Of a DNA stretch of 64,000 nucleotides, positions 1 through 11,811 are shown one piece after another. Position numbers and translations under genes: made by a program. Source of the DNA: Mesostigma viride (lineage: Eukaryota > Streptophyta > Mesostigmatophyceae > Mesostigmatales > Mesostigmataceae); the NCBI GenBank assembly GCA_009746045.1, contig RPFO01000667.1:2588317-2652316 (forward strand), written 5' to 3'. The first letter of the stretch is position 1, and every line of letters begins with the position of its first letter. The notes under the pieces were generated by a model. It saw only the letters and a program-made list of their open reading frames with translations, had not been told where the DNA came from and made no database searches.

Positions 1-3000
1 TGGCACACCTGTATGCCACACCGAATGCCAGCTTAGTGTCTAGGATGTCAAAGAATGACTTCCAAAACCCTGACAGCCAAAGGGGGTCCTGATCAGTGAT
101 GATCACTCTAGGCATGCCGTGCAGACGGTAGATCTCCTTCATAAACAAATCCACACACTGTGCAGCGGTGAGATGAGTATTGCAAGGAATCAGATGGCAC
201 ATCCTGGAAGCCTGTCCATGACCACAAGGATCCTGTCATTGCCACCATCTGACATGGGAGACCACAGATAAAATCCATAGTCACACTGATCCAAGGGCGC
301 AGGGGAATGGGCATAGCCATGGGAAAGATGGGCGTGGCTTGGTTCCTGACCTTATTTCTCTGGCAGGAGTCACAGGAATCCACATAGGCCTTAACATCCT
401 GATAAAGGCCAGGCCACCAAAACCTCTGCTGCACCTCATGAAGTAGCTTAGCATAACCAGGATGACACGCAGTCACATCGTCATGGAAACAATGTAACAC
501 TGTGGGAATGGCCATCTCAGGCACATACACTTTTCTAGTCACCGTGTGCTCTGCATCATGAGTGTGAACATACAGAACGCCCTCCCAGTATTCTACAGGT
601 CTATTGCCAAAGTTGCCCCTCTGGATAGCTGCAGTAGCCATGTCCTCCGTCTTGGTGAAGGCCTTGATGACGTCCAGCAGGGAAATATTTAAAGGATTAG
701 GCAACACCAGGTCCTTGTCAGGTCCCAGGGGCTGCATCTGCATCTCCTCTTCCTGCCCAGGGCTAGCCACCAACTGCTTGGATGAGACAGTAGTAGCTAT
801 AGGCCCTTTTGACCTTGCCATCACCTGAGAGGCCAACACCTTGGACCGGCCTACCAACACAGGGTCCATGACCCACTTCCTGGGCCTACCTCTGCTGCGC
901 CTAGCAGGGCTCCCTCACCTGGCTGCACTGTGGGAGTGGGCACCACACCTTCAGGACTTCTCCTAAGACTGTCAGACAGTGACTGGACACCCTCCTGGAC
1001 GCCTGTCAACTCTGGGACAGAGCCCTGGTCGATGAGCATCACGGGACCACCGTTATTCCCTACAGGTGGTGTCAACAGTTGAGAAACCTTCTGGTTGTTG
1101 GCCTGAGCTCTAGTCAAGGCTCCACACTCTACCACAGAAATCAGGGCAGCACAGATGTCCAAGTCCTCATGAAAACTTCCCATCAAATCCCTCCTCCTGG
1201 ACAGGGCGTCAGGCACCACATTCTGCGTACCAGGAATGTACCTCACAGAGAAAGGTCCAAACCCCCCCAGGAACTCCATCCATCCAGCCATCCTCTTACT
1301 CATCCGGGTCTGTTCCAACACATGTACCAAGGGCCTGTGGTCAGTCATCAGGGTAATAGACTCGTTGCCCTGCCCATCCTGGCGCTGCTGGCCACAGAAA
1401 ACTGAGCCCCCTTCAGTAGGTGTTCCCACTTGTGACAGGCCACCACCAATCCCAGCAGCTCTGCTCATGAACAGGGTAGTTACGTTCTGCAGACGTCATA
1501 CTCCTGGACATGTATTCCACTGGTTGAGGGCCCTTACCATGATCTTGCATTAGTACTGCACCAATAGCACCCTGTGAGGCATCAGACCTAACCTGGTATG
1601 GCAAGTCTGGGTTGGGGCCCACCAACAAGGGAGCAGTGGTAAGCTTCTGCTTCAACACATCAAAAGCTTGCTGGCATGCTGCAGTCCACTCAAAGGGAAC
1701 ATCCTTCTTGAGCAGGGCTAACAGGGGACCAGAGATGGCCGCCATGTCAGGGATGAACCGTCGGTACCAGCCCACCAGGCCCAGAAAGGATCTGACATCC
1801 TGAGCTGACTTCAACACAGGCCACTCCAAAACAGCAGAGACCTTGCTGGCCTCAGGAGTCATACCTGCAGCGCTCAGCTGGTAGCCCAGAAACTTCACCT
1901 CTTGGCCCCACTCCACCTTGGACCTCTTCACCGACAGATGATACTGATGGATCACCTTAAGGACCTCCTCCACGTTCTCCAGGTGCTCCCTGAAGGTACG
2001 AGAGTGTACCAGAATGTCGTCCAGGTAGACGACCACACAAGTCCTGAAGACCACCCTGGTAGTGTCACACAAGTGGGCAATGTCCTTGAACCTGGGGTTG
2101 CGAAGGTCAGGTGAGATCTGGGGCAGGGCATTTCCAGTCAGGTGGCCAAAGATGGCATTGACAAACATCTGCATAGTGGCAGGACTGTTAGAGGCACCCA
2201 TGGGCATTACTGTCCACTGGAACTGTCCCCATGGGTAGAAAAGGCCGTCTTGGGGATGTCCTCAGTAGCCACCCTGATCTGCCAGAAAGCATGCCTGAGG
2301 TCAAACTTGGTAAAGAAGGCAGCTCCTGCAGTCCTCTCCAGCAACTCATCAATTCTGGGCAGAGGGTACCTGGACTTGACAGTCACCTTGTTCAGTCCCC
2401 TCAGGTCAATGCACAACCTCCACCCCCCATCATGCTTGGGTACAAGCAAACACCCAGAACTGAAAGGACTGTTAGCTGGGAGGATCAGACCAGCCTCCAA
2501 CAGGCCAATAAGTATGGTCTTCAGCTCTGCCATCTCTGCAGGGCCCATCCTGTACATAGGCACAAAAGGAGGACGAGCACCCTCTACCAACTTGATGACA
2601 TGTGTGATGGGTCCCTCAGGAGGATACTGGGGCATCTTGTCCTCAAAGATGGCTCCATACCTGTCCAACAAGGCATCATGCTGCTGTTGTTGCTCAGTGG
2701 TGACAGTAGAACTGACAGCATTGACAGAATGACCACTAGCAGACTCAGGTTCATTAGGCACCAAATGCAGGAAAAAGATGTGTTCCACTGGATAGGTGGC
2801 CAAATAAGACAGAGTATGCTTGGCAGACCACACATGCTTCAGTAGGGCAGCCCGTTTCTCCTCCAAAGTCGGCTCTTGATCCACCCCTTTCGCACCTGCT
2901 TCCCCTCCCTTGCCATCATTGACAGCTGTCTGTGTGGAACAGCACTCAGTGGCTGTTCTTCTCCCCCCTGGCAACACACAGGTAGCATCCCACACTGTCC

Positions 3001-3316
3001 CATCCTTGAACTGGACCACCCTGTCAGGCCAAGAAATAGCAGGATTGGTGTCAGACAACCATGGGATCCCCAAAATCACATCTGCTGCCGTGAGGGGAAT
3101 GACATCTGCTGTCACTTCCAAAGTCTGGGATGAACAAACTTGGAAGATGAGCTGCACATAGCCAGGTGAGCAGCTTCTCCTGCCATCAGAATACTGCACC
3201 ATGACAGGTGTGGGGTGGGCCAACACAGGCAACTTCAACTCCTGCACCAAGGATGCAGCAATATAATTACTGCCAGCACCAGAATCAATCATAAACAAGC
3301 AAGCTGGCTGAGCCAA
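1..3316 (-). pseudogene. pol: gypsy pol (PR-RT-RH-IN), frameshifted and truncated
   Basis: The polyprotein copies and integrates the element. Visible in order: aspartic protease with FMIDSGAGSNYI near the start and an ILGIPWL stretch; RT with WRLCIDLRGLNK, then the FDLRHAFWQIRV block; after a frame change near 2207, PMGASNSPATMQ and the YLDD catalytic box; RNase H starting RSDASQGAIGAVL and, after another change near 1430, ending in TDHRPLV and PDALSRR; integrase HHCC zinc finger (H...H...CDSCQRNK) and the first catalytic Asp in SVTMDFICG. In 1-107 the second catalytic Asp region (VIITDQDPLW) can be read. The catalytic Glu and any chromodomain lie beyond the window. Confidence 0.93.
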
Positions 3317-3495
3317 GGGACTGGCACGTTGAGGAGCCTAGCCTGAAACTTGAGTAAGTGACCTGGTACAGGAGGACCCACAGGGACAGCAGGGTCAGAA
3401 GCACCCACAGTGTTCACTGGCCTAACGTCAACAGCAGGCAGGTCAGACCTGGCCATGACAGAAGGATGACCTGGGGACCCAACTAGTTTTTTGAC

Positions 3496-5229
3496 TCAGG
3501 TGGGTCTGGGATGCTCCACTGCCCGATGGTGGAAGCTGCTCAGGTGGTGCTGGAGGCTCATCCTCGTCCCCCCATCCTCCTCATCTGCCAGCAGCTGCAT
3601 GAGAGCGTTCACCATCCTACGCTTATCCTGTCTGCTGAAGGGCCGAGCGCGGGACTGGAACCTCCCAGAGGGCTGGAAGTTGGGCTGGAACCCTGGCTGC
3701 ATCCGGTGATCGCCAGCAGGAACGCCAGGAGGAAGGTGGGTGGCCTGGGAGATGGCAGGGCGCCAAAAGGTCCTCTCGTGGCAGGGGGAAACTGGTCCCG
3801 TCTAGGGCAGTCCCGTGCAAAGTGACCTGGCTGGTTGCAGATAAAACAGTTACCCTGGGTGGGATCCAAGGCATTGAGCTCCCCCAGGAGGTCATCCAGC
3901 TGGTTCAGGGACTTCTTGATGGGTGGCACTGGCGTGGCCACAGGCTCCCACTTGACAGAAAAAGCAGGCACACGACAAGGGTGAGCACATAAGACAACAC
4001 CTTGTCCCATTGCCAGTCCACGTAGTCGAACTGGGAGAAGTGCTTGTCCACATCCAGTCGCACGTGTGGAGCCATGCCATGCAGTAGTCTGTGAAGCGCC
4101 TCTGCGTCAGAGCATTGGGGAATCTTGGCTCTAAGGTTGGTGAATTGCTCCACGAACTGTGGCAGCGTCAAACCAGCCTGCGTACAGTTAGCCAGTGCGT
4201 CCCGATCCATGCGAAGCTGATCCTGGGGTAACAGAAACCGGCGAAAGCCCAATAGGAGAGAGGGGAGGTCGGTACACGCACGTCCAGCCACAGAACGCAA
4301 AAACTCATCAAAACGGTCGCTGGCACTGTCGCTCATCCGCTGCCTAACCATTCTCTTCTGGATGTCCATCGTGAGACGTTCCTCTGCCTTGGGCCCGTAG
4401 TTGGCGAAGTGGATAGCGAAGACATCCTGAAACTTGGTGGAGAAATGGTCGAAGCTGCGATGGGTAAGGTTGGTCAGCGATAGCTTGTCTACCGACTCCA
4501 CCTTGGGAAAAGGAACAGTACGAGGATACAAAGACGTGAGCTCCATCACTGGGGCGTGTGGTGCATTCTGACTCTCCGGCAATGTCGCAGCCACCGAGAG
4601 CCGTGGAGGCTCATGCCCCTGTGCATCTGTCCCTTCATCAACAAAAGGAGCGTCAACCGCATATACCCTTCGTATACCCAGTGTTGGAGACGGTTGATCC
4701 ACGAAAACAGACTCTCCATCGCCCGCCTGCCCTTGCGACTCAAGTTGCTGCACACGCGCAATAGTCCTACCCACACTCTTCTCCAGCGCTTCCGCCACAC
4801 TTCTAGCTCTCGCAGCTTCCTCACGTTCATGTTGTAATCGAATTTTCTCCGCTGTCAGCTCGTCAGCCGCTAGCCGAGTGCCGTCTCGCCCCGGCACCGT
4901 GTTGTAGCCAAAACGAATAGCCGAACCGTATTCGGGTGCTGGCGAACGCGTGTCCCCACGTTGGAGAACCGTGGTCCACCTCTACCAATGCCACGCAGGG
5001 AGGGCTCGCCTGGTTGCACACCGAGGGGCAAGATGGAGAACTTTGGGCCGACCGACAGCGAATATCTGCGGGAAGCAGACATTAAGGTGGTATCTCCAAA
5101 TAGTTGACGTCTGGGAGTAGATGATGAAACCCTTTCATCACCGGTCGTCCGTTGAGCTGCTAAAGATGTGGTTGCATCTTCAACTCTCTTACTTGATAAC
5201 GGTGGTTGTGTCTCCGGGTTACTCATCAC
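3496..5229 (-). pseudogene. gag: gypsy gag, frameshifted
   Basis: This would be the structural capsid/nucleocapsid protein of the gypsy element. It reads in at least three frames: an N-terminal part (5229 to 4870), a main part of about 330 residues (4897 to 3905) with an alpha-helical, Gln/Glu-rich start followed by a retrotransposon-gag-like region, and a C-terminal part (4010 to 3609 and on) with the zinc knuckle CFICNQPGHFARDC (CX2CX4HX4C). The order and the knuckle just before protease are normal for Ty3/gypsy. The frame changes near 4880 and 3960 suggest a defective copy or sequence errors. Confidence 0.85.
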
Positions 5230-5431
5230 TCCATGGGTCGCGCATGCCGGACTGGGGAACGTTAGAGACTTGTGCTCAAGGCAGTTCTCAGAGCAAGACT
5301 GTCACATAAGGATGAGTCACACTCTAAAACTGTCCGAACACACAGCATAACGTACCCTCTCTGGGTCTGGCAAGAATTCCATTGTTAATCGTGAACTAAT
5401 ACTGTCAAGACAACCAACACCTAGGTAGAAA

Positions 5432-5443
5432 CCTCCGATACCA
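5432..5443 (-). promoter_or_regulatory. primer binding site of the gypsy element
   Basis: The minus strand reads TGGTATCGGAGG one base from the LTR end. It begins with the TGG expected to pair with the CCA end of a tRNA, and TGGTATC is typical of initiator-Met-type sites. The same 13 bases, including the next T, adjoin the LTR at 63039. Confidence 0.8.
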
Positions 5444-5444
5444 A

Positions 5445-6134
5445 TGTAACGACTAAAAATGTTGTGTTTGCAACAGCCTCAGTTCAACATTGATGTGAAA
5501 AGATCTTTATACCTGGGTTGGAGTCGCGACAGATAACTTCACGTCCAGAGAAGCAATGAAGATGGATCTTCAACAGTTAAGGGAATGAGTCCCCACCCTT
5601 GTTAGACACAACAGACAAGTTATATCCAAGTCGACTATCTGTTGAAGTTATAGTTGACTTTTGGCAAGGGTTGTTTGATTGATGAAACAAGGAAACCCTT
5701 GAATTACACCATAGCTTTAGCTTCTTACACGCACACATGCACAGCCGCCACAAACAGGATAAAAGTCATCGTGCACGCAGATCGGCTCAACCCTAACCCG
5801 GAAGGACCAATCAAAAGTGAGGATCACTCAAGATAAGATCTTAGCTCCGAATCCTCACACAACACAAAGCCAGCACATACGAAATCTCCATGACCTGGAA
5901 CCAATCCACCAGGTACAACGGTATTAGAGAATCTATGACTGACTGAACAAAACCATGCAAAGTACCCTACGTGGATCAGGCCACGACCAATGAGGGTAGA
6001 ACAATAATTCGCAGATCTCAGCAGGCCCAATATCCTCAGACGTCGAAGCCTCCTAACTTCCAAATAATTGTCCTAAAGAACTCATAATAAGATCAACAGT
6101 AGGAAAACTTTGGATGTAACATTTGGTTGTTACA
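5445..6134 (-). repeat. 5' LTR of the gypsy element
   Basis: On the plus strand the segment begins TGTAAC and ends GTTACA, a matching short inverted repeat of the TG...CA kind. It lies one base from the primer binding site. The second LTR is outside the window, so the outer boundary rests only on the terminal repeat and on LINE-like sequence starting right after it. Small ORFs inside it are not convincing. Confidence 0.7.
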
Positions 6135-6588
6135 ACGGCCGGCCTCACCGCCCAGGCAGTGAAGGACATTGCCGCCAAGCCAGCCCCTGCTGGCCTGGCC
6201 GGCGATGCTCCTCCCATCACGACCTGGGCAGACATGCTTAAGCAACATACCACCTGAGTCCACCACCTCCGCCGTCGCAGCCCAGCTCCAACGGCAGACG
6301 CTTGACCTCCGCGAGGAGGCCGAGCTCGCCAAGCGCAGCCTCAACGTCATCGTCAAGAACTTCGACATGGAGGAAGGTGAGAATTCCGAGAAGCTTGCAC
6401 GTGCGTTTGAGAGCAAAACCCTTGCACGCATGGGCCTCCTTGGTGAGATTAAGCTGACCGCCCAGCGCCTCCCCCGCGCGCAGGGTAAGGCCGGGGCGCC
6501 TCCGCTTCTTCTCATCTTTGAGAGCCCAGCGGACAAGATTTCGTTCCTCAGACGCCGCAAGCGGCTCGAGAAGACTCACTTCACCATT
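6135..6588 (+). pseudogene. LINE ORF1-like gene, 5' part
   Basis: The readable protein has a helical, charged stretch (LQRQTLDLREEAELAK), then NVIVKNFDMEEGENSEKL and IFESPADKISFLRRRK, ending at KTHFTI. The order coiled coil then an RRM-like fold with an 'FKDKxxxLRxRR'-style C-terminal block resembles LINE ORF1 RNA-binding proteins. It is cut on the left by the gypsy LTR and on the right by the large inverted-repeat element. A stop and frame change sits near 6257. The other half resumes at 31517 with FTIDDELT, which proves that the two pieces were once joined. Family assignment is by resemblance only. Confidence 0.6.
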
Positions 6589-6624
6589 GAGTTTTTGTAA
6601 ACATCAGACACTGATTTCTTCAGA

Positions 6625-6718
6625 CGATGCGCAAGGCTGGGATGCGCAAGGCTGGGAATGCGCAAGGCTGGGCGCGGCGCAGCGTGCGCAAGGCTGGCGT
6701 GCGCAAGGCTGGGGAGTG
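6625..6718 (+). repeat. subterminal TGCGCAAGGCTGG tandem motifs
   Basis: Five copies of TGCGCAAGGCTGG lie within about 95 bp, 36 bp from the element end. The mirror set is at about 31391-31480. Clusters of short repeats next to the tips are typical transposase-binding or Foldback-type structures. This function is inferred. Confidence 0.7.
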
Positions 6719-8529
6719 CGCGGGCGTAACAACGTTAAGGCAGGCCAGGCGCAGGCACGTAAAAACACGGGCGACGGGCCATGGGCCACGGGCCACGCGT
6801 CGGCCGTCGGCCCAGCCATTCCTGCATTTTAGGAACGTTGCCGGGCACAAAATTCAAATTCTGGTGCGGCATGGCCGCGGCAGCTACCTGGCCCGGGCTG
6901 GCCGACGTTGGCATGGACGACTGTCAAGAAAGAGTTCATCTCGCTTGGGTAAGCTGCGGTTGTTTCGTCTGGGCGCTCTTCCCATTTTATTGCTAACGGG
7001 TCGATTTACTTACCCAACGTTTCCATCCAGGGCAGAAATGCCAGCGACTTTTCAGTCGGCCACTTCCATTTTTTACCCACTTCGAGTCGTAACGTCATCC
7101 AAGGAATACTTTACCCTCTGTATTCCGGCCTGTCTCCTTCTATTTCGCAGGAACCCTTCGCTTCTGGTTGGCGTTCCTGCACTGCAGGCAGGCTGCAGTC
7201 TCTACCGCTGCATTTTTTTGTAAGTACTTCGGTTGGGAAGTTCGTCTAACGTTTTTCCATCGACTGTCCTGCTTCCAAGCCAGGCCGCGTCTCTACACTG
7301 TGTTTCCGTCAGCAACGGGATGGAGGTCCGGTTTTTCATGATCGGCAACCGTTTTGGTCACGTCATTTTCAGCAACACGCAACTGCCTCTGCCTTACACG
7401 CTGCGCTTTGTCGTCCTTCCGTCGGTTCGGGAAAGCTTCTTACGTCTTTCCATTACATCATTACCGTCCAGGTAGTTTCTTACCATTTGCTTTCGGTCGG
7501 CAACGGGTCGGGAGCATATACAGTGGGTCATTATCCGCAATGCAGCTTCCCCCCTGTTTTCCCCACAGGCTCTCCCTGTATTTCCTTGGGGAACATCTTT
7601 GGATTAGCTCCCGTGCATCAAACGTGCATCAAGAACACATTTTTTAGGGAGACTTTGGCTGTTCGTGGGATGGGAAGCACTACTGTGCCCATGTTTTCCA
7701 CTGCCTGATCTTGACTGCATACCCCACGCACCTGTCACCCACCTGACTTTTGCTAGTAGTTGCTGGATTTTTTCTTATAGCAGGTGCTGCGTGCTGGTGA
7801 TTGACATTACGGTCGCCATTGCTTGCCAGTAATTCAAAGTTGCTTGAAATGGTCAGCATCACGGCCAAGTCTACGTTCAGATCCTGCTTGGAATTTGTGG
7901 CGGGCGTTTTCTGTATTGGATGAACGCCAGTTTTTGTGACAGTGTGATTGTGTATAGGAACAAGTTTGAAGCAACAGCACACGTAGCATATTCATACTCA
8001 TATACATGCGCTTAATGTGAACGATGTAGCCTAGGGCGAAGAGCGTTGGTTTACACGACGACGTATTCAAAGTATAACTTCTGTAAACAAGTATCCATCT
8101 GCGTGTTTTAATTCATTTTGGCAGCCATGCATGTGCACAAGAGTACCAATTAATTATTCCTGCACTAGGGGTCGATGTATTTAGCATTCACTTTGGCATT
8201 TACTGCGGCAATGCCATTACTCCGTGGCTCCCCAATGGGACATGTACTGTGTCTTGTTGTGTTGACAGCGTGTAATAAGTGTTGCAACGAACTAGGCAAG
8301 GGCTAATGGACTAAACTGTGAGGGGCAGCACATTGATTGCCGCATTGAAGCCAAGAATCATTTAGCACTCGCAGTTAGGTATCGCCATGATGCAGAGAAA
8401 TTGTTGTGGCCTGACCACTTGAGGCAGTGAGACAAGGTTGGATGCCCTCCCAATCCATGTATAGGGGTTTAAGGTTGTTTTATTGCCACCCATGTAACGC
8501 AATATACGTGTGCTTGATGAGTGGACATT

Positions 8530-8697
8530 GGATGGATGGATGGATGGATGGATGGATGGATGGATGGATGGATGGATGGATGGATGGATGGATGGATGGA
8601 TGGATGGATGGATGGATGGATGGATGGATGGATGGATGGATGGATGGATGGATGGATGGATGGATGGATGGATGGATGGATGGATGGATGGATGGAT
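8530..8697 (+). repeat. GGAT microsatellite
   Basis: About 42 uninterrupted GGAT units. Open frames reading MDGW or HPSI repeats across it are artefacts of the tetranucleotide. The DIRS-like element begins at the last units. Confidence 0.97.
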
Positions 8698-8904
8698 TTG
8701 GTGAGCTATGCTCATTTTATCTATGACTAACCTGCTGAGCGGAGAATGCAACGCCGTATAGCACCAAAAGAAAAAATAATTTTAGAAAAAATATTTTTTG
8801 TGCTGGCACCCGTACCCCAGCCACCCAGGTAGGGGTTGGCTGGAGAGGTGGTTGCTATAAAGGGTGGGCTTCCATTCTAGGGAAGCAGGTTGTTTCTTTT
8901 GCCT
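8692..8904 (+). repeat. A1 split direct repeat of the DIRS element
   Basis: A 213 bp sequence from ATGGATTTGGTGAGC to TTTCTTTTGCCT, repeated with near-perfect identity as A2 at 14572-14784. It contains a TATA-like TATAAAGG (8856-8863) about 110 bp before the gag start and so probably holds the promoter. Confidence 0.9.
8856..8863 (+). promoter_or_regulatory. TATA-like box of the DIRS element
   Basis: TATAAAGG lies 108 bp upstream of the gag ATG, with CCACCATGA start context. A copy sits in A2 at 14736-14743. The promoter role is inferred from position. Confidence 0.5.
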
Positions 8905-8971
8905 GAGAACCTCACGTGACCACATCACAAAAACAAAACGCAAGATAACACATCAAGCAGTATAACCCACC

Positions 8972-10073
8972 ATGACCACAGTGACAGCCCCAGACCGGAA
9001 TTTCCTAGCGAAACTCAAGCAGGCAGCCAAGGAGGGATGCACCCCAAAGGAGGCCGCCACTGCGGTCCAGAAGATCCTAGGGGAGGGGAACTGGCTAGAG
9101 CGGATCCAGAAGCTCACTCCGGGGCGTGCCAAGAACGTCATGGACGTACTGGAGGAAAGGGGGTTTGTCAGCGACTGGGATGGGGAGGAGGCCCTGGCCG
9201 ATGTGCTAGCAGCGCAACCGGGGGAGGCTATTGCGGAGCCGGACCCACCAGTGTCAGCAGGTGCGGTGGGAACGGGGGGTGTTCCCCTTCGGCAGGTGGA
9301 AGCGGAGGGCGGGGCATGGTGGAGCGGGCGCTGGGGAGGACGATGGCGCTCCTGGGGCGATCGACCAGGCTGTGGCGGACCTGGACCGAAACCTAGGTCG
9401 GCTGCTGGGGACCGAGACGGGCTATGCAACGCCAGCTGGAGGGCTTCCATCCCGGCCGGGCAACGCCCGCACTGGCGGAGATATTGGCGACCTGATATCG
9501 GCCATGTCGAAGCTGCTGGACCAGGCAAAGACTCCAGCAGCTGCAAGCCCAGCCGCAGCGACGACTGCTGGCAGGCTGGCGCGCACGAAGGGGGTGGCGC
9601 TGAGTGGGCATGCAGTGCCGGTGCTGGTGAGCAACATGCTGGAGGCGGTGCTGCCGGGAATGCTGGACTACGCGGAGAGCGTGGGGGGGAAGTCCATCCG
9701 TGCATCGTTAATGCTGACGATGCACGGCAGCTCAGCCAGCGGGGAGAGGCGGATGCTGCTCCTGCAGATGGCAGGAATTCTGGACACGATGGTGACAGAA
9801 TTTGGCTACTGGGCCACGCCACGCTCCGAAGTAATTCTGGAGCTGGCAGCAGCCGAGTACCTGGCAAAGCTGATCACGGCATGCCAGCTGGTGGATGTGG
9901 GGTCGACGGGGTGGAAGGGGACGCCGTCGGCAATGCTGCCATTCCAGGAGGGTGGAGCAATGCTGGCGTCTCCGGCGGTGCGGGCGGCGATGAGCATGGG
10001 GAAGCTGCAGCACAAGCTGGAGCAGGGTCCCGGCAAGAAGGGGCAGGGCGGCCCGTCCAACAACAACAAGTGA
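8972..10073 (+). pseudogene. DIRS gag-like ORF1, one frame change
   Basis: The start ATG at 8972 has good context (CCACCATGA). The first about 100 residues (MTTVTAPDRNFLAKL onward) are helical and charged; then the frame shifts near 9250-9330 into one that runs to 10073 through DLISAMSKLLDQ, GRRMLLLQMAG-like helices and a basic, Asn-rich tail ending GGPSNNNK. Position before RT and the lack of enzyme motifs support a Gag-like RNA-binding role, known for DIRS-type ORF1. Without a homology search the assignment rests on context. The frame change may be real or a sequencing indel. Confidence 0.6.
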
Positions 10074-11811
10074 GGGAGCGGTGCCTTCTTCCCTACTCTT
10101 CCAGCACCCTGCCACCTCGTGACTGGTGGCAGCAGGTACGCTCAGGCCGTAGGCGCGATAGGATGAGTCGGGCTTTTAATGCTCGCACACTAGCCTGTCA
10201 GACGGTTAGGGCGTTAAACTGGATGGGGGGGGGGGCGAGACCCGCCTGCTGTAGATTTCAGCCGTGTGCCCGGGCCTCTGCAGCAGGCGGCCCTAGATGG
10301 GTCGATGATGCTTGCAGGTCCTTTGTCCGCCGGAACGGTGGTTCCGTAGCGGCAATGGCAGGATCTGTAGTGGATGGGGGTGAATATGCTGAAGGAGCCC
10401 CTTACGAACCGTTAGTGGCCGCACGCTTGGCTTTGCCTGCGGCCGGGGAAGGTGGCCAAGTGGATGTGCTGACTTACTACTCACCCCCTCTTGGGGAGCA
10501 ATTTTGAATGATGAGAGTAGGATGGTACGGACGCTGAGCCGCAGCGGAGCGGATTTGCAGAAGTCGATGCGGATCTCGCGGGGGTGTAGCATGGAGGAGT
10601 TCGCGCGGGTTTGCACGGTGTGTGTGGGAGGGGGATTTGGGGGTGGATTTTTTTAGGAGGAGCCGCCTATGGTGAACGGTACTTTTGGGGTCGGAAAGCC
10701 CGACGGCCGTATACGGCTGATTGTGGACAACCGGCGTGGCAACATGCCACTACCAGATCCTTGCCCGCTTTTTTACCACACCTTGGCGTGATTTGCGATT
10801 TGCCCACGCGCGCTGGGGAGGATGTTTTGGGGNNNNNNNNNNNNNNNNNNNNNNNNNNNNNNNNNNNNNNNNNNNNNNNNNNNNNNNNNNNNNNNNNNNN
10901 NNNNNNNNNNNNNNNNNNNNNNNNNNNNNNNNNNNNNNNNNNNNNNNNNNNNNNNNGGCGGCGATGAGCATGGGGAAGCTGCAGCACAAGCTGGAGCAGG
11001 GTCCCGGCAAGAAGGGGCAGGGCGGCCCGTCCAACAACAACAAGTGAGGGAGCGGTGCCTTCTTCCACTACCTCTTCCAGCACCCCTGCCACCTCGTGAC
11101 TGGTGGCAGCAGGTACGCTCAGGCCGTAGGCGCGATAGGATGAGTCGGGCTTTTAATGCTCGCACACTAGCCTGTCAGACGGTTAGGGCGTTAAACTGGA
11201 TGGGGGGGGGGGCGAGACCCGCCTGCTGTAGATTCAGCCCGTGTGCCCGGGCCTCTGCAGCAGGCGGCCCTAGATGGGATCGATGATGCTTGCAGGTCCT
11301 TTGTCCGCCGGAACGGTGGTTCCGTAGCGGCAATGGCAGGATCTGTAGTGGATGGGGGTGAATATGCTGAAGGAGCCCCTTACGAACCGTTAGTGGCCGC
11401 ACGCTTGGCTTTGCCTGGTCCGGGGGAAGGTGGCCAAGTGGATGTGCTGAACTTACTACCCCCCTCTTGGGGAGCAATTTTGAATGATGAGAGTAGGATG
11501 GTACGGACGCTGAGCCCAGCAGAGCGGATCTTGCAGAAGTCGATGCGGATCTCGCGGGGGTGTAGCATGGAGGAGTTCGCGCGGGTTTGCACGGTGTGTG
11601 TGGAGAGGGGGATTTTGGGTGGATTTTTTTAGGAGGAGCCGCCTATGGTGAACGGTACTTTTGGGGTCGGAAAGCCCGACGGCCGTATACGGCTGATTGT
11701 GGACAACCGGCGTGGCAACATGCCACTACCAGATCCTATGCCCGCTTTTTTACCACACCTTGGCGTGATTTGCGATTTGCCCACGCGCGCTGGGGAGGAT
11801 GTTTTTGGGGG
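9983..11811. other. duplicated segment around an assembly gap
   Basis: Bases 9983-10832 and 10957-11811 are the same sequence (end of ORF1, intergenic region, start of ORF2), differing by scattered single-base indels. The copies meet at a run of 124 N (10833-10956). Two contig ends that overlap but were not merged is the simplest explanation, so one copy is probably artefactual. Confidence 0.85.
10833..10956. other. assembly gap (N run)
   Basis: 124 undetermined bases inside the DIRS-like element, flanked by the duplicated segment. Open frames running through it are meaningless. Confidence 0.99.

Larger units (their letters stand above)
1..6134 (-). mobile_element. Ty3/gypsy LTR retrotransposon, truncated by window edge
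   Basis: Read on the minus strand the order is 5' LTR, primer binding site, gag with a zinc knuckle, aspartic protease, reverse transcriptase, RNase H and integrase, which is the Ty3/gypsy order. The integrase runs off the left edge, so the 3' end, the second LTR and the target duplication are not visible. The right flank after the LTR (from 6135) is LINE ORF1-like sequence, so the element landed in or beside that gene. Several frame changes break gag and pol. Confidence 0.93.
6589..8697 (+). repeat. left terminal inverted repeat, outer segment
   Basis: It is near-identical to the reverse complement of about 29200-31516; only rare base differences were seen. It holds five TGCGCAAGGCTGG motifs close to the end, about 1.8 kb without recognisable genes, and a GGAT microsatellite in which a DIRS-like element has inserted. 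Its open frames (for example 6627-7223 and 7680-7982) occur in both inverted repeats but show no domain, so I do not call them genes. Confidence 0.88.

Noticed and set aside
6627..7223. 198-codon frame in the inverted repeat, also at 30882-31478 on the other strand.
   Set aside because: Present twice only because the inverted repeat is duplicated; begins in the TGCGCAAGGCTGG repeats and shows no domain.
8427..8751. Long frames of MDGW or HPSI repeats here and at 14662-15651 and 29189-29747.
   Set aside because: Translation of GGAT and GGATGCAT microsatellites; open in all frames because the repeat contains no stop.
9037..11286. Long frames of 511 and 154 codons through the DIRS region and the N run.
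   Set aside because: They are off-frame with the gag and RT signals, and some run through undetermined bases.
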